Part shown: positions 1-10,043 of the stretch, in pieces
How the letters are laid out: the number at the start of each line of letters is the position of its first letter
Position numbering within the stretch: the stretch's first letter is position 1
Assembly: GCA_030671565.1 (NCBI GenBank)
Contig: DAOVIC010000004.1
Coordinates: 1 to 23,462, forward strand
Direction: 5' to 3'
DNA from: Anaerohalosphaeraceae bacterium
Lineage (GTDB): Bacteria > Planctomycetota > Phycisphaerae > Sedimentisphaerales > Anaerohalosphaeraceae
Length of the DNA: 23,462 nt
Position numbers and translations under genes: made by a program
Notes under the pieces: generated by a model
What the model was told of the DNA's origin: nothing
The model's database searches: none
The model's input: the letters and a program-made list of their open reading frames with translations, nothing else

Positions 1-2816
<2,816 letters not shown>

Positions 2817-3083
2817 CAAATGGTCCTTATTGTGTTACCTGTTCAAAAATTATAAAAAAAAACGCCCCAACAGTTTTTCTCCTGCTGAACCGTTTTATCG
2901 TCGTCATGTCATAATCCGTTATAACAATCCTATTAATCAATGTTTTTAGCTATATCAGCGCAAAATTTTTTTTTTGCTTCGGAGTAAACTACATAATCGC
3001 CATTGATATTGCAAGCACATTCTAAGATTTACTGCGAATTTACTAAAAACGTGACATTAGAGACAAATTACTCGTTATCGTAG

Positions 3084-3623
3084 CTACTTTATGAGTTTTG
3101 CCAGTTCTTTGAATTTTGGGTGTTTTGCGTTTTTTAGCAACTCAAACAGACAAAGTTCTGTGCTGGAAAGCTTTGCCCCCTCGGCTGTTATTCTTTTAAG
3201 GGCGACCTTTTTATTGGCCTTTGTGCGAGACGAGACTGCATCGGCGATCACGTTTACCTCGATACCTTTTTCGAGCAGATCGATAGCTGTTTGATAAACG
3301 CAGATGTGCGATTCGATACCGCAAAGGATCGCTTGTTTCGGCTTGATCGCGCTTAGTTTGTTGTCAAATTTCTCATCGTCGCAGCAGCTAAAGGTATGCT
3401 TGTCTATCGGCTCATCGTCGCGTAAAAGCAAGCGTAAGCTATCGACTGTTTCACCGAGAGCTTTTGGAACCTGCTGACACCAGAGGATCGGGATGTCCAG
3501 GGCCTTAGCTGTTTGTATCAGAACTTCGGTGTTTTTAAAAAGCGTATCCTTATCGACCATCAGTTCCGAAAGTTTTCCCTGTATGTCGATAATGACCAGG
3601 CAGCAATCCTTAGCTTCAAGCAT
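3084..3623 (-). CDS. Isochorismatase-family cysteine hydrolase
   Basis: A 179-residue cysteine hydrolase of the isochorismatase/YcaC-like fold. The family triad is visible: Asp13 (LVIIDIQGKL), Lys75 (IDKHTFSC) and nucleophile Cys108 in GIESHICVYQTA, followed by the usual helix and a strand with VIADAVSSR. Members hydrolyse amide or vinyl-ether bonds (nicotinamide, isochorismate, ureas); the sequence alone does not fix the substrate. Length is typical of the short YcaC-like group. The ATG at 3623 has AAAGGA 7 nt upstream. Only 20 nt separate it from the stop of the anti-sigma gene, so it is probably co-transcribed downstream of the sigma/anti-sigma pair. No clear terminator was seen before carB. 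Confidence 0.88.
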   Translation of the reverse strand: MLEAKDCCLVIIDIQGKLSELMVDKDTLFKNTEVLIQTAKALDIPILWCQQVPKALGETVDSLRLLLRDDEPIDKHTFSCCDDEKFDNKLSAIKPKQAILCGIESHICVYQTAIDLLEKGIEVNVIADAVSSRTKANKKVALKRITAEGAKLSSTELCLFELLKNAKHPKFKELAKLIK

Positions 3624-3643
3624 CTAAAATCCTTTCATTGGTG

Positions 3644-4666
3644 TCAAGGCCCCGTAACGATAACCATAAGGTTTACGTCACTGCGACGATCTTCCCGGTA
3701 GAGCTGCCGCATTATATCCTGTTGGCTCCCGGATGTCAGGACCGGTTTTACCATTGCAATATCGCCAAACATCGCTTCATTATCGAGCAGAACAGGACCG
3801 GTTACCCCGCCGGACGGCATGTGCTTTACGATCTCTTTAAAGCTTGCGATCCCCGTTGCGAACTGTATATGATCGCTGCTTGGATCGTTGCGGTAAAACG
3901 CAGCCATCTCGCCGGCAGTTACGTCTTCGATAACAACTTTAGAGGTTATGTCCTTTCCGAAAACCGTAAGCTCCGCATCGCGGCATCGACTAAAAGCGAC
4001 ATCGATGTCGGACAAAAAGGCAATAACACTCTCGGCAGAGCATGTTAACTGATACGTGCTTCGTTCTGTTTGCCTGTGCGGGATCGTATAGTCAAGCAAC
4101 CCGTTGTTGTAGATCGCTTTTTCAATAAAGCTGTTAATTGCGGTAATATCGTTGGTTCTAAGTCTAAGCGAAGCGTTTATCGGGTATGCTCCGGGCAATT
4201 CCCCGGCCGCGAGTTCTGTGGTTTCTGCGGCGCTTGCGGCAACCGATGTCGGACGGATATAGGATGGAACATTTGCAACTTTTGCTGTCTCACGCGGCGA
4301 TACCGGCATTAAGATATTGTAAACTATCACCCCTAGCAAACCGAAAAGGGCGAACATCGCTGCCGATGTCAAAACCTTCCGCCAAACAAGATGACGCAAA
4401 CCAGCATTGGCGCTTTCTATGATCTGTTCGGTGTGGTGTTTTCGATCGAGAAAATGCTTAATGTCATTGAACATATTTTCAGGCGCCGCGACCTTCGGCA
4501 TAGATTTCAGAAGTGCCCTTTGCTTTTCGATCCGCGCAAGCTTCTGAGCAAATATTGTATCGTGCTGCAAAAGCCTTTCAACCTCGGTATGCTGGCGTTT
4601 GGAAAGCCTGCCGTCAAGATACCCGCTGATAAGCTCCTCAATATCAGATTTATTCATATGTGCCAT
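3644..4666 (-). CDS. Membrane anti-sigma factor (non-zinc type) with large extracytoplasmic domain
   Basis: 340 residues, partner of the ECF sigma factor encoded just upstream. The N-terminal 65 residues resemble an anti-sigma domain (IEELISGYLDGRLSKRQ followed by a second helix), but the HxxxCxxC zinc ligands of ZAS proteins are absent. One transmembrane helix is predicted at about 98-119 (VLTSAAMFALFGLLGVIVYN), leaving residues 120-340 outside the cytoplasm. That outer domain is not recognised; it contains an Ala/Thr-rich linker and alternating strand-like segments and could be a sensor. Start ATG 4666 is chosen over the in-frame ATG 9 nt later because GAGG lies 7 nt upstream of the first. 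The role is inferred from topology and neighbours. Confidence 0.72.
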   Translation of the reverse strand: MAHMNKSDIEELISGYLDGRLSKRQHTEVERLLQHDTIFAQKLARIEKQRALLKSMPKVAAPENMFNDIKHFLDRKHHTEQIIESANAGLRHLVWRKVLTSAAMFALFGLLGVIVYNILMPVSPRETAKVANVPSYIRPTSVAASAAETTELAAGELPGAYPINASLRLRTNDITAINSFIEKAIYNNGLLDYTIPHRQTERSTYQLTCSAESVIAFLSDIDVAFSRCRDAELTVFGKDITSKVVIEDVTAGEMAAFYRNDPSSDHIQFATGIASFKEIVKHMPSGGVTGPVLLDNEAMFGDIAMVKPVLTSGSQQDIMRQLYREDRRSDVNLMVIVTGP

Positions 4667-4814
4667 AATAAAACCTCAAACCGACCGATCATAAATCGCC
4701 TGACAGCATAACACCTGTCTTTAACAAACGGTACCGACAAGAATACCGGATCGAATCGGACATCCGCCGAAAGCGGTTTCCTCAATTTTGCATTTTATTT
4801 TTTGATCTCTCAAG

Positions 4815-4829
4815 CTGACCGCCGGTCAG
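4815..4829. repeat. Small hairpin with the same stem as the 6140-6269 repeats
   Basis: CTGACC-GCC-GGTCAG forms a perfect 6-bp stem with a 3-nt loop, 10 nt past the sigma-factor stop. The identical stem (with loop GAA) occurs twice at 6141-6269. No T-run follows, so it is not a classic intrinsic terminator. It may be a lone half of the REP-like element. Confidence 0.6.
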
Positions 4830-4839
4830 TTTGAAATGA

Positions 4840-5448
4840 TTATTTCAATATCTTTTCCATGATCCTTCGCAATCGCATACGTGAACGGCTCAGCCTGCTT
4901 TTTACCGTTCCAAGCTCAATATCAAGTGCATCCGATATTTGTTCATAGCTCATATCTTCGATGTCCCGCAGGACGATTATCGTGCGGCACTTATCGTCGA
5001 GCCTCTCAAGGGCGCCAAGAAGTATCTCTTCGATCTCTTTTTTCTCGGTCAGCTCGGCAGGATCGCACATACTTTTGTCCTTTAGAAAACTGACAAGCTC
5101 TTTCTTTCCGGACTGGCCATCTGCACCGATTAACTTATCGAGCGATATATATTTGACCTTGCCCCTGCGCTTACAATAGTTCAACGTCAGGTTAACCGCA
5201 ATACGAAATAGCCAAGTGTAAAAAGAGCTTTGCCCCTTAAAGGTTCCCACCTTCTCTATTAATTTGACAAACGTTTCCTGAGTTAGTTCCGCGGCATCTT
5301 GATAATTTCCACATATTTTCAGGATAGTATTGAATATCCTGTCCTGATACCGCAATATCAGCTTAGCAAGCGCACTAGAATCACCCTGCTGGGCCTGAGC
5401 TACCAGAAACTGGTCATCTATCTTTATATTTCTCGTCTGTTCCTGCAA
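4840..5448 (-). CDS. ECF-type RNA polymerase sigma factor (TTG start)
   Basis: A 202-residue ECF sigma factor. Region 2 is at roughly residues 11-92 (FLVAQAQQGDSSALAKLILR, DAAELTQETFVKL, then the -10 recognition part FYTWLFRIAVNLTLNYCKRR). Region 4 is at about 140-200 (LERLDDKCRTIIVLRDIEDM, helix-turn-helix YEQISDALDIELGTVKSRLS). The frame is open further up to an ATG at 5616, but that would give 56 unusual N-terminal residues and overlap the lipoprotein gene by 61 nt. TTG at 5448 is preceded by AAAGGTG 5 nt upstream and gives the normal family length. The anti-sigma gene follows after 173 nt. The signal sensed is unknown. Confidence 0.9.
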   Translation of the reverse strand: MQEQTRNIKIDDQFLVAQAQQGDSSALAKLILRYQDRIFNTILKICGNYQDAAELTQETFVKLIEKVGTFKGQSSFYTWLFRIAVNLTLNYCKRRGKVKYISLDKLIGADGQSGKKELVSFLKDKSMCDPAELTEKKEIEEILLGALERLDDKCRTIIVLRDIEDMSYEQISDALDIELGTVKSRLSRSRMRLRRIMEKILK

Positions 5449-5460
5449 TCTTACACCTTT
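5446..5460 (-). promoter_or_regulatory. Ribosome binding site and TTG start deciding the sigma-factor N-terminus
   Basis: Read on minus, AAAGGTG (5454-5460) is followed by TAAGA and then TTG (5446-5448). No in-frame ATG exists between 5616 and the conserved region 2, so this rare-codon start is the best supported. A TTG start also suggests low translation, which is common for regulators. Confidence 0.6.
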
Positions 5461-5555
5461 AATTTGATCGCTAATAAGCCGAAAAGTTCCAATAAGCGTA
5501 ACATAATCGCAGAAAAAAGTCAGAAAATCAACAATATTCAGCCAAATCCGGCTGT

Positions 5556-6059
5556 TTACTTCATATAAGTTATCCGGCTTGTGTCGATCAGGTGCCGGCC
5601 TGACGGGGTTGTGCATGTTGCCTGGAGGATATAGGTTTGGCCCTTTTGCGGAAAAAAGTTCAGTTGCAGATCAAACTTATACGCTCGCAAATGGTCCTGC
5701 CAATACTGATTGTTATCGGCGTACTGATACAGGTTTACATCGTCCCAGGCGGTGATACGCCGGCCCATAGGAAGTGACGATCGCGGGACATACGTAAAGA
5801 GCTCCATACGAAATACTCCGGGCGACTTGATCCTCGATCCGGAACTGTCCAGAAGATCGAGATAGACCGTAAGCACTGCCGGTATCATTTCGTCGCCCCT
5901 CCAGATGATCTCGGTTAGCCCTATGATGCTAACTTGCGATGCCGAATACCCACTGTACGATCCGGCAATAGAACTTGTCACGGGCCGAACCGTCTCGGAC
6001 TCACAGCCGACAGAACATACCGACAAAGAAACCAAAATGTATATCAAAAATCGTCTCAT
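5556..6059 (-). CDS. Small predicted lipoprotein, unknown function
   Basis: 167 residues. The N-terminus MRRFLIYILVSLSVCSVGC is a type II signal peptide with a lipobox-like SVG/C (Cys19; the -3 position is Ser, so slightly atypical). The mature part is strand-rich, polar and Tyr/Trp-containing (SLPMGRRITAWDDVNLYQYA), ending LIDTSRITYMK. No family is recognised; it looks like a beta-sandwich envelope protein. It lies directly upstream of the ECF sigma gene, with the stop 107 nt from the TTG, so it may share the transcript. No clear Shine-Dalgarno is seen before ATG 6059. Confidence 0.7.
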   Translation of the reverse strand: MRRFLIYILVSLSVCSVGCESETVRPVTSSIAGSYSGYSASQVSIIGLTEIIWRGDEMIPAVLTVYLDLLDSSGSRIKSPGVFRMELFTYVPRSSLPMGRRITAWDDVNLYQYADNNQYWQDHLRAYKFDLQLNFFPQKGQTYILQATCTTPSGRHLIDTSRITYMK

Positions 6060-6139
6060 TAATAATTATATCGGCAAAAGAAGGGATAAGTGTTCAAAGA
6101 ATACGACGGATACCAAAGACAAATTACGGATCGCACCCA

Positions 6140-6269
6140 CAAACTGACCGAAGGTCAGCGATGGCTTTAGCCATCCTCGAATCACGAGTCACGAGTCACA
6201 GCCCCAAACTGACCGAAGGTCAGCGATGGCTTTAGCCATCCACGAATCACGAGTCACGAATCACGATTA
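6140..6269 (-). repeat. Tandem 65-bp REP-like repeat (two copies), each with two hairpins
   Basis: Two copies start at 6140 and 6205 (65-bp period, first 37 bp identical). Each carries CTGACC-GAA-GGTCAG and GATGGC-TTTA-GCCATC, followed by GAATCACGAGTCACGA-type sequence. On the minus strand the second copy begins exactly at the ribBA stop codon (TAATCGTGATT...). A diverged copy with the same architecture is at 9560-9623. It is probably a dispersed REP-type element; an effect on ribBA mRNA 3' stability is possible. Confidence 0.8.
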
Positions 6270-7505
6270 TATATCCTCGTCAAGCATGTGGCCAAAGCGG
6301 CGTTTTTTCGTCCGAAGATAGTCGATATTGTGTTCCGACGGATCCGCTCGCAGCGGTATCTGCTCGGCAATCTTTATCCCGTAGACCTCAAGCCTGCTGA
6401 TTTTCTTGGGATTATTCGTCAGTATCCGCACATTTTTGAGGCCAAGGTCACGGCATATCTGGGCACCTATACCATAGTCGCGTTTATCGGCAGAAAAACC
6501 AAGCTCAAGATTCGCATCGACCGTATCAAACCCCTGTTCCTGAAGTTTATACGCATGCAGCTTATTCGCCAGGCCGATCCCGCGACCTTCCTGCCTGAGG
6601 TAGATAAGCGCTCCTTTGCCCACCTCCTCGATCATCTTCATCGCGCTTATCATCTGGAAGCCGCACTCGCATCGCTGCGAATGGAACAGGTCACCGGTCA
6701 GGCACTCGGAGTGAACGCGTATCAAAACCGCGTCATTGTGTTCGATCGCTTTTCCGTTTTCGTCAAGCTCGCCAACTCCGCCTTTGCAAAGAGCAAGATG
6801 CGGTTCGGCGTGCCCGGTGTTCTCATAACCGATCAGCTTAAACTCGCCATAATCGGTCGGCAGCTTCACCGCCTGGATGCGTTTGATGTGGCTTTCATTC
6901 TGAAGGCGATACTCGATCAGCTTAGCGATAGAGGCTATTTTAAAGTCGTATTTTGTGCAATACTTCAAGAGTTCAGGAACGCGTGACATTGTACCGTCAT
7001 CGTTAATGATCTCGCAGATAACGCCCGCAGGCTTTAGCCCGGCCAGCCGCATAAGATCGACAGCACCTTCGGTTTGTCCGGCGCGAACGAGTACTCCGCC
7101 GTCGCGAGCGCGAAGCGGAAAAATATGTCCGGGACGAGCAAGATCGGCAGCGACAGTATCGCTCCTGGCCATCAGATTGATTGTATGCGACCTGTCGGCT
7201 GCACTGATGCCGGTCGTGATCCCCTGATGCGCGTCAACGCTAACCGTAAATGCGGTACCAAGCTGTGCCGTATTGTCAGGCGACTGTGCGTGCAGACCAA
7301 GTGAGTCGCACCTTTCCTCGGTCAGCGGAACACAGATAAGCCCCCTGCCGTGCGTTGCCATAAAGTTGATCGTTTCGGGTGTTGCATATTCTGCGGCGCA
7401 AACTAAGTCACCCTCGTTCTCACGATCCTCATCGTCAACAAGGACGACCATCTTGCCCTGCTTTAGGTCTTCCAGCACCTCCGGTATTTCGCTAAATTCT
7501 ACCAT
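6267..7505 (-). CDS. ribBA: Bifunctional 3,4-dihydroxy-2-butanone-4-phosphate synthase / GTP cyclohydrolase II
   Basis: A 412-residue fusion catalysing both entry reactions of riboflavin synthesis. The N-terminal half (about 1-200) is DHBP synthase: VDDEDRENEGDLVCAAE acidic loop, ATHGRGLICVPL, HPxD-region variant SADRSHTINLM, RPGHIFPLRARDGGVLVRAG and GHTEG-like GQTEGAVDLMRLAG. The C-terminal half (about 205-400) is GTP cyclohydrolase II, with zinc ligands Cys268, Cys279 and Cys281 (HSECLTGDLFHSQRCECG), YLRQEGRGIGLANK, and LTNNPKKI. Both halves look intact. It lies 29 nt downstream of pgsA, so the two are probably co-transcribed. No FMN riboswitch was seen upstream. The Shine-Dalgarno AAAGGA sits rather far (13 nt) from the ATG. 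Confidence 0.97.
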   Translation of the reverse strand: MVEFSEIPEVLEDLKQGKMVVLVDDEDRENEGDLVCAAEYATPETINFMATHGRGLICVPLTEERCDSLGLHAQSPDNTAQLGTAFTVSVDAHQGITTGISAADRSHTINLMARSDTVAADLARPGHIFPLRARDGGVLVRAGQTEGAVDLMRLAGLKPAGVICEIINDDGTMSRVPELLKYCTKYDFKIASIAKLIEYRLQNESHIKRIQAVKLPTDYGEFKLIGYENTGHAEPHLALCKGGVGELDENGKAIEHNDAVLIRVHSECLTGDLFHSQRCECGFQMISAMKMIEEVGKGALIYLRQEGRGIGLANKLHAYKLQEQGFDTVDANLELGFSADKRDYGIGAQICRDLGLKNVRILTNNPKKISRLEVYGIKIAEQIPLRADPSEHNIDYLRTKKRRFGHMLDEDI

Positions 7506-7534
7506 AGTATTCGTAATTTCCTTTTGCCGCTCCG

Positions 7535-8152
7535 TCAGCCATCATTGCTTTCACCATTGCTGTCAAACGATTCAATATACTGTTTTCCATGCCGAATGTA
7601 AATAAGAGTTGACAAAATCGCCGCTGTTGCTGTCAAAACCCATAATATTTTCACCAAATATATCCACCATCCGAGATAATTAGATACTTCAGGAGCGATA
7701 AGCGTGCTAAGAACCATCGTCAGTTGCAAAAATGTCGATGTCTTGCCCATCACCACAGGCACGATCCTGACATCGGTAGTAAACAGAAAAAGCGTAATAA
7801 AACCCGTCATCAGGAACAGGTCCTTGCCGATTATCAGCACAACAACAGGCGACGGCAGCTCAAAACCCTTTACCGCAGTTTTCGTTGTTGCCAGCAGTAT
7901 GCACGCACACGTCATCAGCAGCTTATCTGCCAGCGGATCGAGAAACGAACCAAGCTTGGTGACCTGCTTTTTAACACGCGCCATATACCCGTCCAACGCA
8001 TCGGAAATACACATAGCAAGGAATATGCCAAGCGCGGCATACCGGTATACAAAACCGGCATCGGACTCGTTGCTTTTAAGCATGCAGATGACGAACGGTG
8101 CGATAAGCAGAATCCGAAGTATTGTTATCTGATTTGCCCAGGTTAGTACCAT
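7535..8152 (-). CDS. pgsA: CDP-alcohol phosphatidyltransferase (phosphatidylglycerophosphate synthase type)
   Basis: A 205-residue integral membrane enzyme, likely transferring a phosphatidyl group from CDP-diacylglycerol to glycerol-3-phosphate. The full CDP-OH-P signature D-x2-DG-x2-AR-x8-G-x3-D-x3-D is visible in DALDGYMARV...LGSFLDPLADK. The N-terminus LTWANQITILRILLI is typical of PgsA. About five or six hydrophobic helices follow. Start ATG 8152 is preferred over the upstream in-frame ATG at 8218 because GAGG lies 8 nt before it and the conserved family start (NxPNxLTxxR-like) comes straight after. Specificity for glycerol phosphate rather than another alcohol is inferred from overall similarity. 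ribBA follows after 29 nt. Confidence 0.85.
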   Translation of the reverse strand: MVLTWANQITILRILLIAPFVICMLKSNESDAGFVYRYAALGIFLAMCISDALDGYMARVKKQVTKLGSFLDPLADKLLMTCACILLATTKTAVKGFELPSPVVVLIIGKDLFLMTGFITLFLFTTDVRIVPVVMGKTSTFLQLTMVLSTLIAPEVSNYLGWWIYLVKILWVLTATAAILSTLIYIRHGKQYIESFDSNGESNDG

Positions 8153-8384
8153 TTTTTTATCCTCGAAAAATGCTCTGATTTTAACGATATAATACCCGAA
8201 AGACCGATAAAACACCATGCCTTTCCTAAGTTTTTCGACATTACGAGTTCTTCTTTAGGCGAACCAGCCGTCGTAAGCACCGTATAGGTAAGCTGAGGAT
8301 TTCGGGCGCTAAAAAAGACTCATCGGCGTAATTATATAGTACACTTTAAGTAGAAGGCGTGTGGCCTTGAAATAACACCGTAGG

Positions 8385-8404
8385 ATGGGCAACTCGTTGC
8401 CCAT
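8385..8404. repeat. Perfect 9-bp inverted repeat upstream of the metallophosphoesterase gene
   Basis: ATGGGCAAC-TC-GTTGCCCAT is a perfect dyad ending 33 nt before the metallophosphoesterase ATG. No T-run follows. It could be an operator, a 5' UTR hairpin or another REP-type unit. Confidence 0.6.
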
Positions 8405-8437
8405 GCGGAAGTTTAAGCCGTAAATAGTGAGTGTAAT

Positions 8438-9310
8438 ATGAAAAGATTAAGGAAACATCCTGTGTACCACAAGTCGCGACATCTGGGCGGCAAGGCTTTA
8501 GGCTCGATGGGCTTTTGTACATCCTGGGCCGTCGGCACGGAGGAGCACCACCCCGAATGGATCGAGATCAATGAGATCGACCTGAAGATCGACGATCTGC
8601 CCGAACAGTTCAAAGGCAAAAAGATCGTCCACCTTAGCGACCTGCACTGCTCCAGGGCGGTGACCGAGCGATACCTGAAAAACTGCATCAAACGCGTAAA
8701 CTCGCTCGACCCTGATATTATACTCCTGACCGGCGATTATATAACCCACGACCTAAAAGGTAAATATCGCAAAAAAGCTGTCGATATAATCAGCAAGCTT
8801 CAGCACAAACACGGCGCCTACGCCTGCCTCGGAAACCACGACTACGGCCTGGGCGGTATATTCAAAAAAAGCCACAAACATCACATGCACAAGATGATCG
8901 AGAAAATGGAGCATCATGGCATTAATGTTCTCAGGAACGAATCGATGCCCCTGCATATCGACGGTGCAAACCTATGGATGGTAGGCATGGGCGACTTGTG
9001 GGCGAAGGACTTCAAGCCTCATAAAGCATATAAGAACGTTCCCGCTGGTATGCCTGTGATAACGCTGATGCACAACCCCGAGGGGATGGAGCATATTCAT
9101 CAGTACCGGACAGATGCCGTTATGAGCGGCCACACACACGGCGTGCACAAGGAACACAAACGATGGACCGGAATGGTAAAACGACGCGACTATCATGCAG
9201 GCATGTACCACGTTAAGGGCAAGAAGCTGTACGTAAACCGCGGCCTCGGCAGGATGGGAAGAGCAAGACTAAACGCCCCTCCCGAGATAACCGTCTGCAC
9301 ACTTTGCTAG
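8438..9310 (+). CDS. Calcineurin-like metallophosphoesterase (YaeI/YkuE-like)
   Basis: A 290-residue two-metal phosphoesterase. All blocks are visible: Asp68/His70 (HLSDLHC), Asp100 (LLTGDYI), Asn133/His134 (LGNHDYG), His212 (LMHNPEG) and His232/His234 (SGHTHG), with a C-terminal YVNRGLGRMG. The arrangement matches the YaeI/YkuE group, some members of which act on UDP-diacylglucosamine or phospholipid-type substrates; the substrate here is unknown. The family often has an N-terminal membrane helix, but the first 60 residues here are basic and polar with only a short hydrophobic stretch, so a cytoplasmic or peripheral location is more likely. The Shine-Dalgarno is weak. Unusually for this window it is on the plus strand, alone. 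Confidence 0.88.
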   Translation: MKRLRKHPVYHKSRHLGGKALGSMGFCTSWAVGTEEHHPEWIEINEIDLKIDDLPEQFKGKKIVHLSDLHCSRAVTERYLKNCIKRVNSLDPDIILLTGDYITHDLKGKYRKKAVDIISKLQHKHGAYACLGNHDYGLGGIFKKSHKHHMHKMIEKMEHHGINVLRNESMPLHIDGANLWMVGMGDLWAKDFKPHKAYKNVPAGMPVITLMHNPEGMEHIHQYRTDAVMSGHTHGVHKEHKRWTGMVKRRDYHAGMYHVKGKKLYVNRGLGRMGRARLNAPPEITVCTLC

Positions 9311-9559
9311 ATACAAAAGTCAGTGCCTATTTTACTGTCGTTTCATTTTTTAAAAGCTCCTCTATTTCATGCTAATTTTTGCGTTTTTTTAAATTGGGTT
9401 TGTTTTTTTTGGCGTTTTTTAGCTATCTCCTTAATTCATTATTATCGCTTGGCTTACGGCGATTTTGCAATTCTCAAATTGGGTTTGTTTTCCATAATTT
9501 ACCTTTTTGGCTTTAAGCCTTAACACTTACGATTTACTGCGTTTTTTACCGCTGAGACC

Positions 9560-9623
9560 TAATCGTGATTAGTGAGTCGTGAGTCGCGGGCGCCTGCGGC
9601 GGCGTCAGCCTCCGGCTGATACG
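9560..9623 (+). repeat. Diverged copy of the REP-like paired-hairpin element
   Basis: The first 30 nt match the reverse complement of 6240-6269 with four differences (TAATCGTGATT, GTGAGTCGTGAGTCG). Two short hairpins follow, CGCC-TGC-GGCG and TCAGCC-TCC-GGCTGA, at the same places as in the ribBA copies but with different stem bases. Pairing is kept although sequence is not. Confidence 0.7.
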
Positions 9624-9796
9624 TATATATTATACACTAAATAATTAACAAGTCAAGCGGGTTTTATGAATATTTAACAAAATTTAGCCCAAATCTGCGC
9701 GAAGCAGGAAGCGAATAAGAGAAGCCTGTATGGAGTGTCGGTATATTTCTCCGATTCACAGCGACCAGGATGAAAGTGAAGCTTGTGATATTTTGG

Positions 9797-9830
9797 CCGC
9801 GGAGGCGCAGGGACGCAAAGACGCAGAGAA
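9797..9830 (+). repeat. GC-rich intergenic motif with ACGCAGAG end
   Basis: CCGCGGAGGCGCAGG followed by ACGCAAAGACGCAGAG. A related sequence in the opposite orientation (CCGCCGAGGC ... AACGCAGAG on minus) lies at 11641-11700, on the other side of the AT-rich gene pair. Confidence 0.5.
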
Positions 9831-9944
9831 AAGAGTATTCCAGTTACGCTGGATTAAAAGGTTATTACTATCCACTGATTTTTTAAAAGCTAAAAGCTGA
9901 TAACCGGCGATTAAATTGCCTATTTTATAATATTATGTACCGCG

Positions 9945-9992
9945 CGGACCTTAAATTTTCTCGGACCTTAAATTTCCCTGACCCTTAATTTA
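9945..9992. repeat. Short tandem repeat, CGGACCTTAAATTT units
   Basis: CGGACCTTAAATTT occurs at 9945-9958 and again at 9962-9975, with a degenerate third unit TGACCCTTAATTTA at 9979-9992. The 17-nt spacing and AT palindrome suggest binding sites or a decayed mobile-element end. Confidence 0.5.
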
Positions 9993-10043
9993 TTCTAGCT
10001 CTTTGATAATTTCTTCATCTTGATCTGCCTGTGCTGCCATCAT
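9990..10043 (-). CDS. Tiny possible reading frame directly after the PIN gene (17 codons)
   Basis: It begins ATGATG immediately after the TAA of the PIN-domain gene and encodes MMAAQADQDEEIIKELE, then TAA. The acidic, helix-like composition and zero spacing to the PIN gene suggest either a truncated third gene of the operon or a very short peptide. It ends inside the tandem CGGACCTTAAATTT zone, consistent with truncation. It may equally be chance. Confidence 0.25.
   Translation of the reverse strand: MMAAQADQDEEIIKELE

Larger units (their letters stand above)
9311..10043. other. Gene-free, repeat-rich interval left of the AT-rich cassette
   Basis: No credible gene over most of its length. 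The first 200 bases are T-rich, with a 15-nt direct repeat AAATTGGGTTTGTTT at 9391 and 9476 and several GCGTTTTTT runs. It then holds a REP-like element (9560-9623), an unexplained block with CTGC-GCGAA-GCAG at about 9694, a GC-rich ACGCAGAG-type motif (9797-9830), tandem CGGACCTTAAATTT units (9945-9992) and a 17-codon frame (9990-10043). Confidence 0.7.

Noticed and set aside
5449..5616. Longer N-terminus for the sigma factor (ATG 5616)
   Set aside because: It adds 56 residues not typical of ECF factors, overlaps the lipoprotein gene by 61 nt, and a TTG with a Shine-Dalgarno gives the family length.
6140..6269. Possible small CRISPR array
   Set aside because: Only two units, adjacent with no unique spacers, and each unit holds two internal hairpins; no cas genes nearby.
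9323..9523. Plus-strand 66-codon frame rich in Phe and Leu
   Set aside because: It derives from T-rich DNA with short repeats; no Shine-Dalgarno and no protein-like pattern.
9801..9830. GGGACGCAAAG resembling a c-di-GMP-I (GEMM) riboswitch core
   Set aside because: The upstream CACGCACAGGGCAAACC-type half and the following GCC/GGCC pairing are missing; the sequence fits a dispersed ACGCAGAG repeat instead.
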